From NCBI RefSeq assembly GCF_030848805.1, contig NC_092366.1, positions 6,935,224 to 6,999,223 of the forward strand: a DNA stretch of 64,000 nucleotides. The letters run 5' to 3'. Position 1 is the stretch's first letter. Each line of letters opens with the position of its first letter. This document shows, piece by piece, positions 1 to 11,644 of the stretch. The notes beneath the pieces were generated by a model. It had not been told where the DNA came from, did no database searches, and saw only the letters and a program-made list of their open reading frames with translations. Source of the DNA: Temnothorax longispinosus. Lineage: Eukaryota > Arthropoda > Insecta > Hymenoptera > Formicidae. Made by a program: the position numbers and the translations under genes.

Positions 1-3000
1 CACGTGCAATATTGGAACTTTGGTCATCCGGAACAAGTTCAAAGAACTCATTTTATGATTTATAAAGCTTTTACAGTGGTAAAGAGCTTCAAAATCTAAT
101 AGTCACAGTTATTTTCTTTTTTCTTTGACATACGCAATTTAATGTTTGACTGATGCGATTATTATTGCCAGTTAGACACGTCGACTAAAGGCGCATTAGG
201 GACATATCCGAAGCAACGACAAAGCAGACACGAAATGCAATAACATATAACTGCATTCGGGTTACTTAATTCGATTACGTGTACAAGACGCGCGTGCCGC
301 GAATCGCGCATCGAAACCAGTTTCCACTAGCGCACAGTTTCCACTCCACTAATTTCCGTTCGAAAGTGTTCATGGTCACAGGAGAAATGTTGCTTATACA
401 TTGCGACAGGATGACGTTATCTTGCGTAACGAAATTGTCGCTCGAGAATCGATTAGCGAGTAATGCTTCTTTAATCAACGATGACTTAAAAGCTTATTCA
501 TAGCCGATCATTATTTGACGAGTCATACTCTCAATAATCTTTAATTCATAACTCGTCGATTCACGAATCATTTGTTACCCCTTTGCTGTCTCGAATTAAT
601 AGAAAGGCTTTCAGTAAGATGAATAGACGGACAGATTGTGAGGCATCTTGTGTAATTTCGAGTATAAGCCAAGAGCTATCTTACGTTAAAAACTTTTTCA
701 ACTTAATGAAAACAACTGCGTTTACAACGTCTTAGTAAACTACGCAATCGAGATAAAAGCAATGATGTGTGAAAACTCGCGCAAGTCTATCTAGCAATGT
801 TTTACATACTTATGTCGACAGATCCACGATCGAAAGGATACGTTCTCTCGGCGACTGATGGAAAGTGGAAAACGAGACAGGATTTCAAACATTTTGTAAT
901 TGAAAAGTCAGTAACGCCACGACATTCTTGCGGAACGGAAGTCAACTCCAAATTAAAAAAAACTCCATTTTTTAATTATGAAATGTCATATATGATTTCG
1001 TGAAAAGAAACTTGGAATAAGTGAATTAAGAGTAAGTGAAATGTGAAACGTAATATTTCCATGAAATTTATCGGCTTGTGTCAGTTTAGTTAGCGGAAAA
1101 TATAAAATACTCGTTATTCATGCGAATTTATTTTACCTGACACTCGTCAGAGCGGTTCTCAAAGCGTCGCAGGCATTACCGCGCCATCGCGGCATCGCGC
1201 TGTAGAAAACGCTACGTAGTTAATGTAACAACATCAACGCGCAATATGAGACGCGGAGTTTTCTTTCTAGCGAGAGACAGACGGGTCGTATTTCCATCCC
1301 GAAAGGAAGTCTCTTAAACGTTAATGTTATGCAAACGCGAAAGATACGACGACGCGACGGGCGGCGGGCGGCAGGTTCGCTTCGTTTCTCGATCTTTTTG
1401 TAGCGTTAAGTGTGTCGGATTACAGATAGAACTGTAGAAGTATCGCGCTCGTTCGTTACCGTTGCGGTAATGAAATGAAAACATCAATGGGCAATGAGGA
1501 AAGCGAGGATCGCTTTTATACATGGGCGCTGAGCGAAAGTACCAAAGGCGAGTGACGTATATTAAGGCGTGATAAATGGAAGATTATTAGTCATTAGATT
1601 ACAAAAGGCAGATAAAATTTTGCAGGCTAGTTCTGCATTTTTGTTTTGTCTAACCGACGTCATTTTACGAACTTACGCGCGCGTTGTCGCGTTGTGAAAA
1701 ACTAATTTATCCTCCTTTCCTTCTCCGGAGGCACGCGGTGAGAATAAATAAATGTCCGAATTAGCGCGCGTCCCGCGAATTTTGCCTCGCCAGCGCGGCG
1801 TTGCAAAATTTTTGAATTTTATGTCGTTACAACGCGAAAGTATTTTACCTTTATACGCTTATATACGCGGCGTAAGTACACAAAGTGCGGGCACTCGGAA
1901 AAAATGTACCTAGTTGCATAGCTATGAATAGTCACTACAGGAGGTATGCAGGCGGAGTTACGAATATTTCGAGTGTTCGTATTTATTTCGATAAACATTT
2001 TTCTCTCGTGTGATTTTAAAAGCTATACAAGTAGAAACGCGTAGAACGAGAGAAATTAATGTCTCTTGGAGTTTTAATTTTCGGAGAGAAATACGTGGCT
2101 ATTAATTCTGGATTACTCTTGTGCAGAAACCTATGAGTGAGTTCAAATTAGTAAACTACTAAGCGTTAGATTATACAGTGTCTATTAATTATAATTAATT
2201 TACAAAGTTTATGAATTAAATAAATAATTGTGAATTTTATATTTTATAATTTATTGGATATTTTACTGTACTATTACAGTAAAAAGTCTACTAAATTCTT
2301 ATTGTATTATTACGCATTTTAATCCCTTTTTTGAATTTCTGTCAAAGAGTACTTTCATGAATTATCAAGTCTGATCGTGAGTGACGTTTCGCCTCGAGAC
2401 ATTTTAGTGAATTATTAAACGGAAGAAGTAATCTGGGATAAAAGTGTATATATCCATATACAGTTATAAAGAAATAGAAGGTACTTTATATTCCTGATGG
2501 CGGAATATTTTGCGTGCAAATTCGTTTGACCTGATTAAAGTTTCATCGGAACTTTACCGGCGACCTGTGTTTACGGTCGTTGGTACAGATTTCCGCGAAT
2601 GCACACTGAAATCTGCGTGCGAGACTTGCGCTTCGTGTATACGTCGCGTGTTTGCGAAACTCCCTTTGTTTTAAGATATATTTACTCGAGGCACAACCTT
2701 ACACCCGGGCTAGAATAATGGCTCCATACATCGCGCCATTCGAGGATTAGTATGCGCGCGAGATAATCCGGAAAGCAGCTATTCGAGATACGGTGCCTTC
2801 AATCTCGGCCATAGAAGAGAGATTTCGGGATGTTTCACGAGAGTAACGAATGGGAGGAAGCCGATAAACGAAACGTCGTCGCAGGCGACATAGTAAAAAT
2901 TTAAAGCACGCTGACGATAGAAACGCGTAAAGCTTATTAGAGCTATAGGATAAAATCTTGGCTTATAAAAGTTTATAAAATACGTGTAATTTCAATTTTT

Positions 3001-4996
3001 TGTAACATACGCTCTAACAAATAATTATGAGAAAGTATTTTGAAGTAATATTTCTTGGCTTTCTCAGAAAGAAAGCCTGATTTACGTTCAGTGCGATCTT
3101 CGAAATATTGCGGGACAATAGATTTATTGGACGTTGCTGCAAATGCTGTAACGAATAGACATCGAAAAACGCAGCTTTCTAATTTGATTTGCCATTCAAT
3201 TAACAGTTCAAATTAGCGTCTCACAAAAGTTGGAGATTTATCTGTTCCTAGCCGCCGTGATTCCGCGACGTACGAGCGAGATGTTTTTGCGGCACGAAAA
3301 TTGGCACCACTCGCCTCGTCTTGCGGCGGATTACGACCGTGATTCGATGGGCAAAAAGCGAGATAATTGGATTCTGTTCGACGTAGTGGAGGATCGTCTA
3401 TCGCACGTTTCGTGTGGGGGGAAAGGGTGCGAAAACTCGGAATTGTAGCGAAGGATCGAACCGGGATTGTGCGGCGAATCTCGTTTCAGGTAACGCTTTC
3501 GTGATTTATGCTGTTAAACGCAGTGTGCCGTTCTCTCGGCCATGCTCTATAGCATTCATTATGCACCGACCGACCGACAGAGGAGCAAATAAAGTCTTTG
3601 ACCTTAAACTCGAGATCGAGCCAATGTTCGAGTCAATGCTCGAGTCAATGCGTGATGTAACGCTGATCGTTAACCTGCGCGGTTCCAATATCCATCCGTT
3701 GCGTTCGTTTGATGTTTGCTATACGCGCTCGACCAGGCGAGACCGGATTGCAAGTCTCCTATTATGATTCAATCGACAAGACCGTTCCGTGTAGGGAGTG
3801 TTCGAGATCGACCGTTCTGTTTCTAATGACTCACCTTACACAATTTTCGATCGGCGTCAATAAACAGTACACTTTGTGCGATTTTAGTTACAAATATTTT
3901 TCTACGCTATTTCGCTAAAAGATATTTTTCGAAATGAATTAAATCGAGGAGTTTTAAACTTGAATAAAGTCAAAACTTGAAAATGTGTCTTAACTTATAT
4001 CGGATGTTAAATTTATTTAATGGACAATTCTTCGTAAGAATGGAATTTTTACGAATTTATCTCCTCTATAATATATCACATTTTAAAATCGTGAAGTGAC
4101 ATTTTTGTACGAACTTTCTATATTTACGCATTCTCGCGTATTTACCGTACTTGAAAAACATCTCACGGAAGCTGCAGCGCACTTTCGTAAAAGAATCGCG
4201 TCGCTTTGACGTGACACGTGATATTTGATTATCGGAAGACATCTACTTTATAAGCGAGCGTTCTCAGCGTTCCATAAAACTGAAACTTTCGGGCTCCGAC
4301 ATTTCGTATGCAACGACCTCAATAGTCGGGAGGCATCAATTCCGGGCAGATTGTAGAATCCCGAAAACCCTCGGAAAGTTCGTGATTCGACGGAATATCG
4401 GTGGTGAATCTCGACGAATCCGAAGAAATTTCCGCCGATCTCTCTCTTTCTCACCGCATGGATCACGCGGGCAGCGAATTTCCGGATATCCGACCTCGTA
4501 TTCGTCGGTGACGGTTTGAAACGATAATGAGGACGACGTTCGAGCTATATACATTCCAAGGAAGGTTTGTTACGTGCGTGGTGTTGGATCGACGCCAGAT
4601 CGTTTCCGGGACTCGCCGACCACGAATGTCCCGCGCATTGTTTGGCAAATATTAGACAAAGGACGAAGGGATTTCTCCGACATCCGTTGACGCTTGCCAA
4701 TCTGATTTTCGTCGGGCATAGGAGCATAATGAACCACCACCCGGGCCGGTAAACTCGACGGAGGTGTTATGAAGGACTCCATATAACGCTTTGGGGCAAT
4801 CCTCCGTATAGTTCTCCAGCATTCAAAGCAATGTATGATTATACATAGTTGAGAAACTACATCTGTGTAAGGTTTCCATAAAACTTAATAATATAAACTG
4901 ATTGTTACATTATTATATGTTTTGACAAGGAGATTAAAGTGAAGACGAAAGACTTAATGTATCTGCTTATTTGCAAAAATTACGGAGAGGAGTTAA
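1..4996. other. Non-genic stretch, no supported gene
   Basis: I see no gene here. Open frames on both strands are at most about 120 codons, overlap one another and resemble no known family. The stretch alternates AT-rich sequence with short CpG-rich patches (for example 1150-1400). The only structured item is a three-unit 12-bp tandem repeat near 3618. It may be intergenic, or part of a long upstream intron of a gene not visible here. Confidence 0.6.
3618..3653. repeat. 12-bp tandem repeat, three units
   Basis: Three adjacent 12-base units, gagccaatgttc, gagtcaatgctc and gagtcaatgcgt, differ at one to three bases each. The array lies in an open frame and would encode repeated E-S-M-like triplets, but nothing else supports coding. 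It is most likely a small minisatellite. Confidence 0.7.
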
Positions 4997-4998
4997 TA

Positions 4999-5543
4999 GT
5001 CCAGCAGCCACCGCCTGTTTTTTTCAGTGATTAATAACAGGCTAAATCTTCGTGAGTAGGTTCGGTTCGACAACACTTTTTTCATTAATAACAGTTACCG
5101 TGGAATCGACAACTTCCAAGCGTAGGACTGGGAAAACGTACCACCAAATTTGTAGGACTATGTGGCCATTTAATTATACAAATATTTACTAAGCTGCATA
5201 CAAAAAATCAGCTGATTATTAATAATTTTTATGATCTCGTTATTTGGACATATTCGGAGCGGAGGACGCTCCAGTCAAACCATCCATTTTGTAGGACAAT
5301 TGTTTTTTTCCGAGTTTATTATCCAATTATCTTAACATTTCAATAAAAAACTTACTGTTATAGTCAGACAATTTCGGCACCCCACCAAATTGACATGTTT
5401 TACACCTGTGCTGTGCACTTCATTAGCTACCTCTATCGAGAATTTTCACAAGGAAGAACTTGGGAGTCTTGTCGAATCGAACCTACTCACGAAGATTTAG
5501 CCTGTTATTAATCACTGAAAAAAACAGGCGGTGGCTGCTGGAC
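4999..5543. mobile_element. Non-autonomous DNA transposon (MITE) with 73-bp terminal inverted repeats
   Basis: The ends 4999-5071 and 5471-5543 are inverted copies 73 bases long with one mismatch, beginning GTCCAGCAGCCACCGCC. The dinucleotide TA flanks both ends (4997-4998 and 5544-5545), which fits a TA target-site duplication as made by Tc1/mariner-type transposases. The 545-bp body has no meaningful open frame, so the element would depend on a transposase supplied elsewhere. The near-identity of the two ends suggests fairly recent activity. The first six bases, GTCCAG, are shared with the ends of the giant palindrome at 38437-40040, which also has TA flanks, so the two may use related transposases. 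The family assignment is inference. Confidence 0.85.
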
Positions 5544-6487
5544 TATAAAGAAAGTAATATCGCTCGTATGTATTTCTAAAATTTTCTACAAGTTGCGCAC
5601 ATCTTATACGTACTTATTGTAATAAATTTTAGGGATTTATCATAAATAAACTGACTCCTCATTCTCTAAAAAAAATATTGATTGTTAAATTTAAATTTAA
5701 AATACTGGCATATTTAAAGCGGAGTTGTATACTGACGAAGAACGCCACTGACATTTTACTCGCCATTTAATTTAAAGCTATTTACTTAAGCGAGACATTA
5801 AAACTCGACGTCTCACCACGAAGATATTTAACGTCAAGGATCACAGAACCGCGACGTCTTTCCTCGAAACCTCTGCTAAAGACACTAAATTTATCCGAGT
5901 TCTCTGTCATTACCCATTTAACAGCGGGACAACAACCCGTACGGCAAGCTAACTATTAACGAGTAAATCGCGACAGGCGGGATTCGGCAAGATCCTCTCT
6001 TCCGTAGTTCGTGTATTTTCCTAAATCTCCGCCCGGCTCTACGAGCGTGTATATGCGTGTACTCGTACTTTACGATCCCCCATGGCGCGACAGACGTGAA
6101 TACACGACCGTATCCCGGCGAGATTACTGGGACGCTCCGCGAGACGTTTGCGGGGCAATTTGTGACGCAATGATTGCGAGAGTCTCCGTGGCCGCAAACG
6201 AGACGACACCAGCATCGTCGCGTCGACGAATACACGCTGTGTGTTCCGAAGAGGTACTTAGTCAGAGCAGAGTCGCTCTTCCAGACGGGCGTCGCGTCAA
6301 CCCCTAGGTCGATCCTTGAGTCATAAACGCGAAGATGCGACGCACGCTTCCCAGAAAACGTTAAGTAAAATAAATAGGAAGCATTATTATAATTATTAAT
6401 TTACAGAAAGTTATGATTATATAATTATTACAATTGCATTTATCACAATTCAAAGAAATGTGGTAGTTCATAAACCTTTCTCTTCAG

Positions 6488-6669
6488 AATGTCTCTTGTC
6501 GTTGATACGCAGAAATCTCTTCTGTCCTTCATCTGCGAAGGAAATGATGAGCGAAGGACAGGCCGCACGAGTCGCGCGACGTTCTCGAATATACCTGTGC
6601 GAGCGTCAGGCGCAATTACCGTTACGAGCGTAGACGAAAGACGCGACCGCCGCCGCGCCGTGGCTGCCG
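6488..6669 (+). other. Weak candidate exon with in-frame ATG, unrecognised
   Basis: A pyrimidine-rich tract ending in ctcttcag (AG at 6486-6487) is followed two bases later by an ATG at 6489, and a donor-like ccg|gtaagg falls at 6670. The frame stays open between them for 60 codons and is rich in arginine and serine. I recognise no domain. The local sequence is CpG-rich, so long open frames are expected by chance. It could be a first coding exon of an unseen gene, a 5' untranslated exon, or nothing. No downstream exon could be joined to it. Confidence 0.15.
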
Positions 6670-7564
6670 GTAAGGCTGCGGTTTTCCGTTCGGGACAGTT
6701 TTGTCGCGCGCGTTTCGCGGTTTTTGCGGCGAGCCGCGCGCTGGTTTAGTCGACAAGGGAAACGGACGGGAGCGCTAACGATGGTTAACGAGCCCGAATG
6801 AAACGATGAACGGCGACGCGGTATGCGCGCGACACAATATGTGCGTGCGACACTCTTCTCCTCCTCCTCTCGTCACCTCGGACCTCGCGCTAAATACATC
6901 TGTCAACAAACGCAGTTTACGTACAATCACACGCATACCGCAATTTCATCCAATACCACGACTACCAAACTGCGGGACACTTCGCGTAATCGAATGATGC
7001 ACGATGTACACATATCGTCTCTCGTTAAAAGGAAATTAGAATCTGCCGGTAATTTGTCTTTTATAAACTGTATCCATCAAATGGTGAAAAAAAAAAAAAT
7101 AATATAGGCCATATAGGGTTCTGTATTTTGATTGGTTCACGAATCGATGTTATTTATAGACAGAGCCCGATGGAGAAAATATCGTAAAAACATATTTCGC
7201 ATGCCGGGTGCGAATCACAGGATACTTCGAAAAACCTGACTTGAATGCGAAATAAAAATTTCGAAATTCTGTGGGAAAAGATATTTGAAATATATGAAAC
7301 ATTCAATATTGTCGCGGAATCCGCAATTTCGTCTGTGTTATGTCTTCCTTTCGTCGACGTTATGTGCCAGGCTGCGTTCTACGTATTCTGCAATGAAGAA
7401 TTACTTCGTGTCGCTGGTTTCTTTCGCGTCACGGTGAAGATGAATTTTTTTCGCTGACGACGGCGAGTTCGTTTCGCTGAACGAAACGCAAGACGCGAAA
7501 CAGCAGTGAGCATTCTCCATAAAGCGACGTTAAGGAAGTCGACGATAGACATGGAGAAGAAACA

Positions 7565-7740
7565 TTGTGGAGAAAGTAAAAAACCGAGAGAGAAAGAGAA
7601 AGAGAGAGAGGGAGGAGTGTGAACATGAAAAGCAGCAACACCTCGTTATTGCACGAGAACGTAAAAGCGAAATACCGTCGAAGGAAAAAGGAGTCGTTGG
7701 ACGAAGAAGAAGAAAAAAAGAAAGAGAAGAAAGGAATTGC
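7565..7740. repeat. GA-rich polypurine tract
   Basis: The + strand is strongly purine-biased, with blocks of gaga, gaaga and aaga, interrupted at about 7619-7665 by mixed sequence. Such tracts can bind GAGA-type factors or form triplex DNA, but no specific role is shown. The long low-complexity open frames across it on both strands are artefacts of composition. Confidence 0.6.
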
Positions 7741-7793
7741 GAACACGTGCAAAACGGAGCTCGCGCCTCTTGGTTATTATTTTACGTGAACGT

Positions 7794-7807
7794 GCGCGCG
7801 CGCGCGC
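7794..7807. repeat. Alternating GC dinucleotide tract
   Basis: Seven consecutive GC units follow a short gt step and precede cacat. Alternating purine-pyrimidine GC is the sequence most prone to Z-DNA. It is short and may have no function. Confidence 0.7.
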
Positions 7808-10608
7808 ACATCTAACGATTGCACTTGGTTATACGGTCGGAAATCGCACCGTCGAGAGAATTCCGTCCACCGGAATTCTATGCTCGCGGAATGAGTCAAT
7901 ACAACGAGTTCGGTCTAGCTCGCTTTTCTAACGCCGCTAACACGAAGAGAAAACGGATTCGATAAAATTACTTAAATTGTCTCGCCGTTTCGAGTTCGAT
8001 TTGTCGTTCCGAGAGCAACAATCGCTTTCTCGACGCTTAACTTTATTTATTTCGAAGAAAAGAACGATCTGCGCAAAACTGACGTTTATGGACCCCTCAC
8101 GTCTGCTAAATTATGTAAGTCTGGTAGTGCAGTTCTAACCGAAATTATGTTAATTTTATGTCATTTTTTAAAACCTTTTGTTTAACGTTTGAAAGTCAGG
8201 AAGCGCACCTTTAGAAAGTAAGCGCAATATTCTAATTCGATAGAAGAAGCAATGTTCCACACGTCGAATATTTTGCTCGAACGGTAGAACATTCGGTTAA
8301 TGGAAATGATGAAGATTCTATTATACTACATTACCGAAGATATCGAATTAGTAAGCATTTAATACCCGTAATGCTCAATATAATCGGGTATTCGGAGGCG
8401 AGGTACTCCAACATCGTCAATGCTATTGCGAGATCTGCGCGATGCCTCGCGAGGTAAGGGACCGAGGCGAGGGGAAGACTGAAGAGAGGAACGAGACGAG
8501 AATCGGTAGAATTCGATCTCGCGAAATGGCTAAAGTGGCTAATTGGAATCCCGGTGTCGAGAGTGTTAGAGCTTCGCTCGCTCGCTCGCCCTGCTCGTAG
8601 TACTAACGCGATAAATTCCACGAGAGAGCGCGACTCGCTTCTCCTCGATTCTCGTCTCGGTTATTTCGACCGGTCCCTCCCCGCCCTGCACCCTTCGCTC
8701 TTTGCTCTTGGCGCACGATTCGAAACGTGCCCTCTCACCCTGCCCGCCTCCTGCCCTGCCAATCCCTCATTTTTCCCCCCCCCCCTAATACTACGTCGAT
8801 CTTTTTTCCCGTCGCCCTCTCCCGCTAAATTCAATTTCGCTGGTTGGATCGATAAGTAATGAACAGTATGACGAGGCATCTGATAGAGGCGGAGTTACTT
8901 CCGGTTAATGTCTCCCGTCGGAGCAATGCACCGAGGGGGCTTCGTTACTTTGAACCATGTAGGCTTCCGCCTATCGATTGATACCAACCTTTTTTCTTTA
9001 AAACGGCTATGTACAATATAATTTTATCATACATTTTCTGTTTTTTAGTTTTTTAATGTAGGATCATCTTTTTGTGTCAATATTTGTATACTTTAGTACT
9101 TTACCAGTGCTCGTGATATATTAGGTACTTGATTATTTTGATTTAAAAAAAAATGATAGATTGGATAGTTTGAAACATGAATCTCGCTTCGTCCGGCGGA
9201 AATAAAATTGTGACTTTTCGCGGATTTTCGAAACGTTGCCTCGAATGCTAAATTCGATTTGTGACGGTGGTCGTCGTGTTTGTCGCGAATCGCGAGTTGT
9301 GGCCTTTCGTATTTCGATTGAACCCATCGATCGTCAGTTGTGACACTCAGTGTGATGGAACAGTAACAAATGCGCGACAGTTGCTAAAACTAAAGTTACC
9401 ATCGACCTATGTAACATCTGGTCTCCCCAGGCTGAACTTTTAGAGAAATACTATTCGCATTTCAATGCCTCGATATTTTTTGTCTATTTAGAGTTCAACG
9501 AACACGTTTACAATACTAACTCTTACATAAAAATATATACTTTAAAATTTTAAGGTTATAATTAGTGACGGTAAATAATGCGTGGTTCAGTTCTGATGCT
9601 ACATTATTTTTGAATGACGGATTTTTCGAGCGGTCTGGAAACAATTTCCGTTCAGCGTCAGTACCAAATGAGAACGTTGTTTATCGGAATTTTTTGTTCT
9701 TTAATTTTATGAATAATGACTTTACTTCGATACTTTTGTTAATAAAAAATTGATTCAAAAAACGGACTGGGGGCACCCGGTATATCCTCGTGTATTTACG
9801 TCACATCGGGTTACATCGGTCACTCAAGGATGTTACGGAGACCGTCATTAGATTAATTAAACTCTCTCGACGGCGAGATGTCTCGCGTCGGGTCGGATCG
9901 TACAGAGGTACGACGATCGTTACATCGGAAACAGGAGTAGCGTCCTGTTGGTCGGACCGGCGATATAACGAGGTTAATTAGTCCGGCGAGCGGAGGGAGG
10001 AAGCTCACCCCCGAAATCCTTCTATTAACGTCGTCAGCTGCGAGCGCCATTACTGTCGTATGGCCGTCGCATAACCCGGAGCCCTATCGCGTCTCTCGCA
10101 GTAACCGAGAGTGGTATCGCTAATTTGTCGATTAATTTACGTATTGTCGAAAGACCTGACTGAACGGCCGGCAATAAGGAAATCAACATTCGTCCGGCAA
10201 TATGCAGGGTATAAACAATCGGGAAGTGCTGAAATTAAATAGCTGTTATTTTCTAATGAGTAGCCAAAAGTGAATTAAACATTGCAGAAGAAATTATTTT
10301 TATTAGCACACACTTAGTGCAAAAGTATTTTTATAAACGTGTAAAAATAAATATTTTAAAAAGATGCTAACAATTCGGTTGATTGACATCACTTACTTAT
10401 TCTTTTTTTAATACGACAAGAAATAAGTGAAAATCAATAAACAGATAAATATTCTAGATATTAATACAAAAGCGATATCGATATTAAAATACGACAATTT
10501 TTTTTCCTAATGGAAAATATTCCACCGTATATTATATATGATTAATACAATACAAATGAGAAATGGTCTCGGGAGCCGAGAATGAGAGTTGTATTTGTTG
10601 TATCACAG

Positions 10609-10708
10609 GTGACTATTAAAGCGTCGTTGATCACCCGTGGTGAGGCATATCCTGTCCTAAGATTAAACGACCCTGTGGAAGCCGTGCGTCCAACGAGGGA
10701 TCTCGAGG
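10609..10708 (+). other. Weak candidate internal exon, unrecognised
   Basis: An acceptor-like ttgttgtatcacag ends at 10608 and a strong donor match, gg|gtgagt, begins at 10709. The 100 bases between them are open in one + frame (33 codons plus one base), starting V-T-I-K-A-S. I recognise no protein family. The polypyrimidine tract is weak and the opposite strand is open too, so this may be chance. It could also be a non-coding exon. Confidence 0.15.
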
Positions 10709-11420
10709 GTGAGTTTCACAATTGTGGTTATGAAATTTTGCGTTCTGTATTCCCACAACAATTCCGCGCGATAATTTCGCGATGTCACGCGTTTGTAATG
10801 CTATCAAATATCGTCCGTGTGCGCGCGTCATTTTTTAATTGCACTCTTTTTATTTGAAAATATTTCATGTGAAACGCGCGGCCAGAGAATCGCCGCTGGT
10901 TTGCCGGAAAAAATGACATCGTCAGAGCGTTACGGCGCCGCGGCGCGGCGTTTTTTTCCGCCGCGACAAAAAAGGGCGTAAAAAAAGCGCACATACTCAC
11001 ACGAATTCGTGCATGGCTTGTCTTTTTTTTCCCTTCTTGCCGAACTACGCTTTTTCCCTTCGTCTCGTCGTCGGTGAGAAATTTTAAAACATTCCACTTA
11101 AGGGTGAAATCGGTCGGTTACAGCGGGGAAAATTCCCTTTTTACTCTTCTCATTTCGCAAACCTGCGGGAATTGTTCTGTATAGCGCACCACCGAAGCGG
11201 GAATTAGAAATCGATTTTTTCGCCCGTAATTAAAATCCTATGAAATTTCGTCCGTCGATAGTTCGCATTCCCAACGGTGAGATTATGTCGAAAAAAGAAA
11301 AGCAGAACGAAGCGAACTAGCTTCTCGATTAACGATGACAAGACAAAACAAGTACAAATTCGATCGGACAAATTATGCAGTTAATACAGCTCCATACTGT
11401 ACTTTTGTTACGTACTTATA

Positions 11421-11644
11421 CACTAAGAAAAAAATGTTCTGGATTTTAGTAAATATTAGCTTGCATACAACTGTGACTCCATTTATTAAAACAAAGAAAA
11501 TTTTCCTTTTTATTAGTATATTTTTTTCCTAGTGAATACAAATATACTAATAAAAAGGAAAATTTTCTTTATTTGAGTAAATAGAGTCACAGTTGTATGC
11601 AAACTAATTTTTACTAAAATCCAGAACATTTTTTTCTCGCAGTG
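11421..11644. mobile_element. Hairpin MITE with CACT(A/G) ends and TA flanks
   Basis: Nearly the whole 224-bp element is an inverted repeat. The left arm, about 11421-11530, matches the reverse complement of about 11535-11644 at roughly 90 percent, leaving only a very small loop. The ends read cactaagaaaaaaatg and, inverted, cactgcgagaaaaaaatg. TA is present on each side (11419-11420 and 11645-11646), consistent with a TA target duplication. Internal motifs (ttttagtaaa and tgcatacaactgtgac) recur near the left end of the element at 27005, so the two belong to one family. A transcript would fold into a long hairpin. The short open frames in both arms mirror each other and are not genes. Confidence 0.85.

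Larger units (their letters stand above)
5546..11418. other. Non-genic stretch with two weak exon candidates
   Basis: No recognisable gene is present. It holds two segments bounded by plausible splice signals (6488-6669 and 10609-10708, listed separately), a GA-rich polypurine region near 7565-7740, a short alternating GC tract at 7794-7807 and a run of C residues near 8776. CpG-rich patches occur at about 6580-6760, 8440-8720 and 10870-10980. The other open frames look like chance products of GC-rich sequence. Confidence 0.5.
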
